A stretch of 64,000 nucleotides of DNA, taken from NCBI GenBank assembly GCA_009599575.1, contig VWND01000004.1:550001-614000 (forward strand), written 5' to 3'. The stretch's first letter is position 1. Each line of letters begins with the position of its first letter. The stretch is from Blumeriella jaapii. Lineage: Eukaryota > Ascomycota > Leotiomycetes > Helotiales > Drepanopezizaceae. The position numbers were made by a program, and so were the translations under genes. The notes beneath the pieces are model-generated. The model did not search any database. It saw only the letters and a program-made list of their open reading frames with translations, and was not told where the DNA came from. Positions 58,395-64,000 of the stretch are shown here, one piece after another.

Positions 58395-59906
58395 TCAGAA
58401 AAACATACCAGAAGCCAAACAAACAAAAATAGAAACAGCGAACACCTTCAGAATCGACCACTCTCTGTTATGAAAAGAGATGGACATGTTGCGATAGATG
58501 ATCTGACCGGGAGTCATCTTGTCTTGCTGAAAGAAGAAGAAGTGGTTGGGGTCGATGTCTGAATTTGAGCTGCCATTGAGTCCCGGGTTCGCAGCACCGA
58601 CAGAATCGTTGTAGTCATGAATCAGGCAAATGGCAGTTGGTGCTGTCGGGTCCAAGCAGCGTCTATCATAGTCGACATTTCGAGCATGATTCGAAGAGTT
58701 GAAGTATGCTCTTACATAGCCAACCGATAGAACTGCTGTCTCCGGCGGTGGGCCACCTGACCATCCCTTGTCTCCATTTGACCAATGCGTAAGGATCAAG
58801 TGACCAGGCTGTGGATCAACCGTAGTATTCATAACCCCAATCACTTGTCTATCACCGTAAAAGATGATCTTGTTTGGAAGATAGTCGATGCGGTACTCAT
58901 GAAATCCAGTAGTCGGGTCAAATGGGAGAGCAGGCATCTGGTAGTCTTTCCCAATAACGCTGAAGCCTTGAGACGCAGACTGCGGGGATTGATGGACGAG
59001 GTTGATCATGAAAGTGTTGTTGTTCTTGTTGAATTGGCTCGACAAGATCTCCATGTCAATCTCCTGGGAGTTGTTGAAATACTGGGAGCTAGTCAGCACC
59101 AGACTTGTAAATTGGGGGTTAAGAAACGTTTTTCTAGCTAGTTATGCCAAATCTTACCCAGAAGAACGCAGAACAGGTACCAGCGACCGAGGGAAGCTTC
59201 AGCAGAGCTCTGTAGCTGCCCCAGAGCATGTCTTCCCGATATGAGTTGAGCTGAGCTGATCGAGTGAAACCATCAGGAGTGACAGTGGCTTGAACAGCAA
59301 TCTGAAGACCTGGGTCACCGCCGTTTTCTCCCGGGCCGGTCCAGTTATTTTCGTCGGGGATACGATTGAGGGTAACACCGTTCAGATCGAAGTTGATCCT
59401 TGAACTTGTCAGTATGCGAATCTTTACAAGAGAGAGCGAACTTAGAGGGCATGTTATCTGGTCGATCCCGAGAAAATACGTACCCCAAGGGACCTCGGCT
59501 TTCTTGAGCAGTCACACTGTAGTTCTGGACTTGCCAATCGGTATCCTTCGAGATATTGTCTAGATGGAAGAAGTCGGTCTCAAGCAGATCGGTCCAGACG
59601 AAATGAGAAGCCTCATCCAGGCCTGCGGTACAATTCCAGTGAGTCAGCACGGTTATTGTTACACGATCTGTAGAGCAGAGGGATAAGTTTACCTCTCTTG
59701 GCGTCGTGATGGTCAACAAGCAGAGTGTCAATGGCACCGCGCTCCGAGATGCCAGGAGCGGCGACACCGTGACCGATGGTAGAGCCAGGCTGGAGAGTGG
59801 TATCGATGATGGAACCATAGCCACACTCGCAAGTCGATGAGACCCGAGTGATGAGAGCGGCCAGGAGGAGGAAGATCATCAGAGCGAGGCGCACTGGAGC
59901 CAGCAT
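58395..59906 (-). CDS. Secreted GH16-family glycoside hydrolase or transglycosylase with C-terminal hydrophobic anchor
   Basis: Four exons, 59693-59906, 59484-59622, 59158-59398 and 58395-59081, give 426 aa with consistent phases. A signal peptide is clear (LALMIFLLLAALITRVSS) and is followed by TCECGYGS. GH16 enzymes have a beta-jelly-roll fold and cut or transfer beta-1,3(4)-glucan or chitin-glucan links in the wall. The active-site motif is EIDME (about residues 205-209), with the nucleophile and acid/base Glu and the central Asp intact. Supporting blocks are WGSYRALLKLPSVAGTCSAF and HEYRIDYLPNKIIFYGD. Four or more Asn-X-Ser/Thr sites fit secretion. The protein ends in a hydrophobic stretch (LKVFAVSIFVCLASGMFF), suggesting a membrane or GPI-type anchor. 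A further 3' intron at the GTATGT in SGMF is possible. The ATG at 59906 is chosen because it starts the signal peptide directly. Confidence 0.88.
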
Positions 59907-61967
59907 CTTGAAGACGAGCTTGCTGGAGTTAGAGGTATGGGGTGTTGTAGGAAGTGAGCTGGGTGAGGGAGGTCGAGTTGAAGTCACGGGGCTTTAAGGT
60001 TGAGTCGTGCTAGATCAGGAAAGCACAAGTTAGCAAGGAACTTGGTAGTTGCGGAAGGAGCAAGGGAATTCAGTCATCATACCAAGTGAGGTACCAAGGT
60101 GATCACACGAGATCCAATGTCAAGGGAGGAGGGAGGTGGAAGATGGTGGTGGAAGGATGAAAGTGGAAGTGCAAAGCAGTTTCTTCAAATTGGGAATGTG
60201 TGGATCTCGGCCCTGCCGCTAGTCTCCAATTGTACAAGCTGCACAGGTCAAGTCGAAGCAATACCGTGACTTGTTGTTGATACCTTCGAAGAGACTGGAA
60301 GTGACTACGAGATGCGTTCCAGCATGTCCTTGGTCCGTACAAGCTCTGTCCTTTTACCCTTTTCTATGTATCTTCGGCTAATTTCGGCTAATTTTCTCAC
60401 AGGTCAATAAAGGATGATCTGACCTGGTAGAACCAGCACAAGTCTCTGAGCATCAACATGAGGCGCAATATATGCATCATGTCATTGAAAAAGTCACTTT
60501 GGCTCCCACCTCTTAATAAGTGAATTGACACTGCGAGCTTTAGCACTCCGATGCCGCTACGAGCTGGTGCGTTGAGCACCATTATTAAAACATCAAGACC
60601 GTCTGCACAATGAGATTGGAGGACACGTAGGGCTTATCTATCGAGGACTACATGACTACCTCAATGATTCGGTTTCCAGAGGAGGCCTGTTCATGTAGTG
60701 CCTGCCTGTTTTGCTTTCTTTTGCTTGGCGGTCTTCCTGATTCCAAGAGGAACGAGAGAATGACCCAGCTTACCAGAAGATGTTGAAATGCAAGTTTCAC
60801 AAATGTAATAGGATTCAGGCTGATTCCAAGAAGCCTTTTGCAATTCATAAAGCATAGAAGCATTCGCGAAACCAGCGATAGAGCAGTTGGAAGTCGGCCC
60901 ACTGCTATTCTTTCTCGCCCCCATCGATTTCTCCCTACAGCTCAAGCTGAATATGTAGAGTGTATTCGGTACGAGGATAATCTTTCTCGATGTGCTGTCA
61001 GAATTTGCGTTCTTGGCGTCAGCAACACCGCGTTCTACCCAGATACTGGAATCATTCGGGAAGTGTACACCAGCAGACCGTACGGTCGTCCAGCCGCTTC
61101 AACTCGGACTCAAAAGATCAACAAATTTTATGCATTTGCAGAGATTGCCCAATACAAATCTGCAAAGGCTGATAAATGCGTCTAATTGGTTCTGTTGAAG
61201 AAAAAAATATTCATCTAGTATGTTGAGGGCTTAATGGAAGATAACGGATTTTTCAAATGCCAAAAACTATGAACGAGTTTCTATTTGGGCCGTGGGCTGG
61301 AAGCAACAAAAATCGAGATCTTAGAGCAGAAAAGCACATTCGTGTAAAGATAGACTACAAGACTGCTAGCTTCCCTCGTGCACTTACAATCAGGATTGTA
61401 TACTTTGGATCTTTTTCGTGAGGGACCATAAAATCCACAATTTTATCATTGCTTTTCGAGATGACCAGAGAGGTAGTCGAAGCTTATCATTAGATCATAC
61501 TAGTACTGTACATGGTAGCAAAAACTTCAGCCCCTCTGCAAAGGGTAACCTCTCTAGGGCATACTGGGATTTTTGTAGACCTTTAGAAATATGCGTTACG
61601 CACTCAGTCGACCCAGTTTCAGGATGCTCCTAATCAGCCGATATTTGAGCTTTGCGTTGACGTTGTAGGAAGAAAGAAAAAATGGGGCTCGAGATAATAA
61701 TAAGCGCCGGCCGGCTGATAAGCGGCAAATCCGAAAGCTTATTTCGAACATCGCATTCGCGGAGGCTATTATACTTACATAGAACTTATAGAACCATAGA
61801 CTTCTTTTGGTATGGCTTTTTCACTTCACCTGTACATTCAGTGCGATTCATACAAGTCTCCACAACACATGGTTGCATTTTTGCATCATTGATCTACTAT
61901 TCTGGTCTTTTCTCCTTCTCTTCGAGTCTTCGAGACAATTTTCAGCTTTGGCACTCCTTCCAACACC
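59907..61967. other. Divergent intergenic region between GH16 and CorA genes
   Basis: About 2 kb, no supported gene. A TAGTACTGTACATGG site is at about 61501-61515. ORFs of up to 126 codons are overlapping and unlike any family. Rightmost 200 bp are pyrimidine-rich, consistent with the 5' UTR of the transporter gene. Confidence 0.6.
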
Positions 61968-63882
61968 ATGGATTCCCCGGCTCAGACAGATACGAGAGAC
62001 TTCTCGCTATCATCTTCCATCGTTGCCCCTGGCGCCAAATCTTCCGGGCATGTCAACTTTGACATCGAGCCCGGCATCGCTCACGATCCCACCGCTACCG
62101 AAAACCTGCGCAAATCCCCCTCGGCACAATCAGACCCTGAACCTGCCATTGATCGCTCCCCTACCATGCTGCGCCGACGGAACCGATCCAACACTGCGAA
62201 ATCTGCTATCGATTTCATGCCTTTGCGACCGCATTGGCAAGCTGGTCAAGAGCCTGGTCTCGATCCTTCCAAGCCGAACGGTGGCAGGAATCAGCTGCCA
62301 ACCTTCCACGAAGAGTGTCAGATTACGGTGGTGGACTTCAGCGAGGATGACATATACCAATATGAATTCAACAATGCTCAGATCGTACAGTTTGTACAGG
62401 CGAAGCAAGATCCCTGGATCAAGTGCAGGTGGATCAATGTGAACGGATTGAGCTGGGACGTCATACAAGCCCTGGGGCAATACAAGAACCTTCACAGGTT
62501 GGCAATGGAAGACATGATAAACACAAGCAACAGGACGAAGGCAGATTGGTCAGTCTCTTCTGCAATGCCCAGGAATTTACTGATACTGTGCGCAGGTACT
62601 CTGATCACACATATTTGGTTCTCACCCTCCAGAAATTAATACACATGCATCGCGACTCAGCAGAGAGTGACTCCGACGATGGGGACTTGAATAGCATGAG
62701 GAGACCAAGACGGAATCGGTTCTCGAAGCTCATACACAAGTTCTTCTCGGGGTCCAATCCTAAGAAGAAATACAAGGAAAAGAACATGATTGCAGGTGTA
62801 CACAATCCAGCAGATGGGTTCGTAACCGGACATACCGAGGGCGCTAGCGAGCCGTATCTCCAGAATCTCAAACCCTACAAAGATACCACGGAGGTCCAAA
62901 CAGGGAGCGAATGGAGTTTATGGAAAAGCACTCTCCTTTGACGTCTCGAAATCTTGCGGTTAGCGCCGAGCAGGTGTCGATCTTTCTAACTAATGGTGAG
63001 TTGGTCCTTTATCGGCTTGAGCAATTACTAAATTTCGCAGATAATACGGTTATTTCTTTCTTCGAGTCTTCCGCCGATGATATTGAGGAGCCTATCCTAG
63101 AACGTCTGAAGACGCCTGACACAATTTTAAGGCGAAGTTGTGACGCATCAATGCTTGTACAAGCTATACTCGATGCTATTATCGATCTTGCGATTCCGAT
63201 TGCAACGGCCTACCAAGATGTCATTGGCGACCTAGAGTTGGACGTTCTTACTGAGCCGGACTTGAAGCACACCACATCACTGTATGTCGTCACAAGCGAG
63301 ATCTTCACATTTCGGACCCTCGTCAATCCAATTGTCAATCTCATCAACGCGCTGCGCGACCACAAAAGCGTCACGTTGTCCGCAGGTCCGAATGTTGGTC
63401 CGCGGGCGCTTTCGTCACATACAACCACTTCAGCCAAGATCAGCCCGATGGCCCAGACGTACTTAGGAGATGTGGAGGATCACATCATCCTTATCACGGA
63501 ATCGCTCGATCAGATGAGACGATCATGCGACAACATGATCGACCTGATCTTCAACACAATGTCAGCACTCCAGAACGAGACTTTGAAACAACTTACGAAC
63601 ATCACTATTCTCTTCCTCCCGCTGACGTTCCTGACCGGGTACTTTGGGATGAACATCGAGCCTTTTCCGGCTCTCCAGCATGGTACCACTTATTTCTGGA
63701 AGATCGCGATACCCGTAGCAATTGGAACCTGTCTATTCCTGATGCGCAGCGCGTTGTTGCGGTGGGGCTTGAAAGTCTACCAGCGACGGGGTATCTCCAG
63801 ACGCAGGAAGGGGAGGCTAGAAAGAGAGGCCGAGGCTCAAAGAGCAACAAGAGCGGCCGTAGAGAAGAGACGATCTAAATAA
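61968..63882 (+). CDS. CorA-type Mg2+ transporter (fungal Alr/Mnr2-like)
   Basis: Four exons, 61968-62548, 62596-62795, 62864-62995 and 63041-63882, give 584 aa. The exon 2/3 splice (GTGTAC donor, CTCCAG acceptor) was set by the family block [10 protein letters not shown] and EFMEKHSPL. CorA proteins are pentameric Mg2+ channels with a long cytosolic funnel and two C-terminal membrane spans. The signature GMN follows the first span ([18 protein letters not shown] at about 507-509), and the second span is [15 protein letters not shown]. The N-terminal 100 residues are disordered with a basic MLRRRNRSN. The insert [20 protein letters not shown] interrupts the funnel domain, as in large fungal relatives. 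The tail is a basic helix ([19 protein letters not shown]). Plasma-membrane or vacuolar location cannot be read from sequence. Confidence 0.9.
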
Positions 63883-64000
63883 CGCAAGCGTCGAGAGCAA
63901 AGGCACGAACAGACGGAATGGACCAAGGGACGATAGAGGACGCGCTTAACAAGCGTACAGGACGGCTGGATAGTTTATTAGAGATACCCAATGCTTTTTT
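63883..64000. other. 3' flank of the CorA gene
   Basis: 118 bp after the stop codon; nothing recognisable. Confidence 0.6.

Noticed and set aside
60838..61198. Three overlapping small ORFs between GH16 and CorA genes
   Set aside because: Frames overlap in the same DNA, and none has a recognisable block or splice partner.
1..64000. tRNA, rRNA, CRISPR or bacterial-type operons
   Set aside because: Looked for T-loop-like GGTTCRANNCC with a pairing arm and for regularly spaced direct repeats with unique spacers; the GTTCGAA hits lie in coding exons or lack a cloverleaf, and the organism is a spliced eukaryote.

Overview
The window reads as nuclear DNA of a filamentous ascomycete (Pezizomycotina). 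Genes are dense. Introns are short (about 50-170 nt) with GTRNGT donors, CTAAC/CTGAC-like branch sites and YAG acceptors. Intergenic DNA is full of microsatellites and there is one AT-rich island. The gene set (fungal Tel1, Nup192, Cul4, Cdc4, Mer3/Hfm1, Hop1, complex I 51 kDa subunit) fits a Dothideomycete-type fungus, but the class is an inference. All gene models were spliced by eye from frame continuity and splice motifs.

Left part (1-11 kb): NADH dehydrogenase 51 kDa subunit (minus) and dynactin p27 (plus) share a short divergent promoter. A 2.4 kb gene-poor stretch follows, then an unrecognised, largely disordered 680-aa protein and a Golgi-type UDP-sugar transporter.

Meiotic block (11.8-20.5 kb): a long MER3/HFM1-type crossover helicase (plus) and a HOP1-type HORMA/zinc-finger axis protein (minus) lie tail to tail. 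HOP1 is head to head with a CDC4-type F-box/WD40 substrate receptor (22-25.3 kb). Their shared 1.5 kb promoter holds four CACGTG sites within 58 bp.

Middle (25.3-36 kb): a long run of simple repeats, a small four-exon membrane protein, an AT-rich island flanked by TACTGTAC-type palindromes, the very-long-chain 3-hydroxyacyl-CoA dehydratase (PHS1 type), and a cytosolic YwrD-like gamma-glutamyltransferase.

Genome-maintenance and housekeeping block (36-55 kb): a complete nine-exon TEL1/ATM kinase (2939 aa, minus) is head to head with the nucleoporin NUP192 (1653 aa, plus). CUL4 (866 aa) follows. The CUL4 upstream region carries an exact 25-bp tandem array combining CACGTG with a TAC(A/T)GTAC palindrome.

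Right part (55-64 kb): a 3.3 kb gene-poor stretch with a 58-bp tandem duplication, a secreted or membrane-tethered GH16 glycosidase, and a CorA-type Mg2+ transporter.

The strongest unexplained signal is the TACTGTAC/GTACAGTAC palindrome. It recurs in most of the longer intergenic gaps, and I did not notice it inside the spliced genes.
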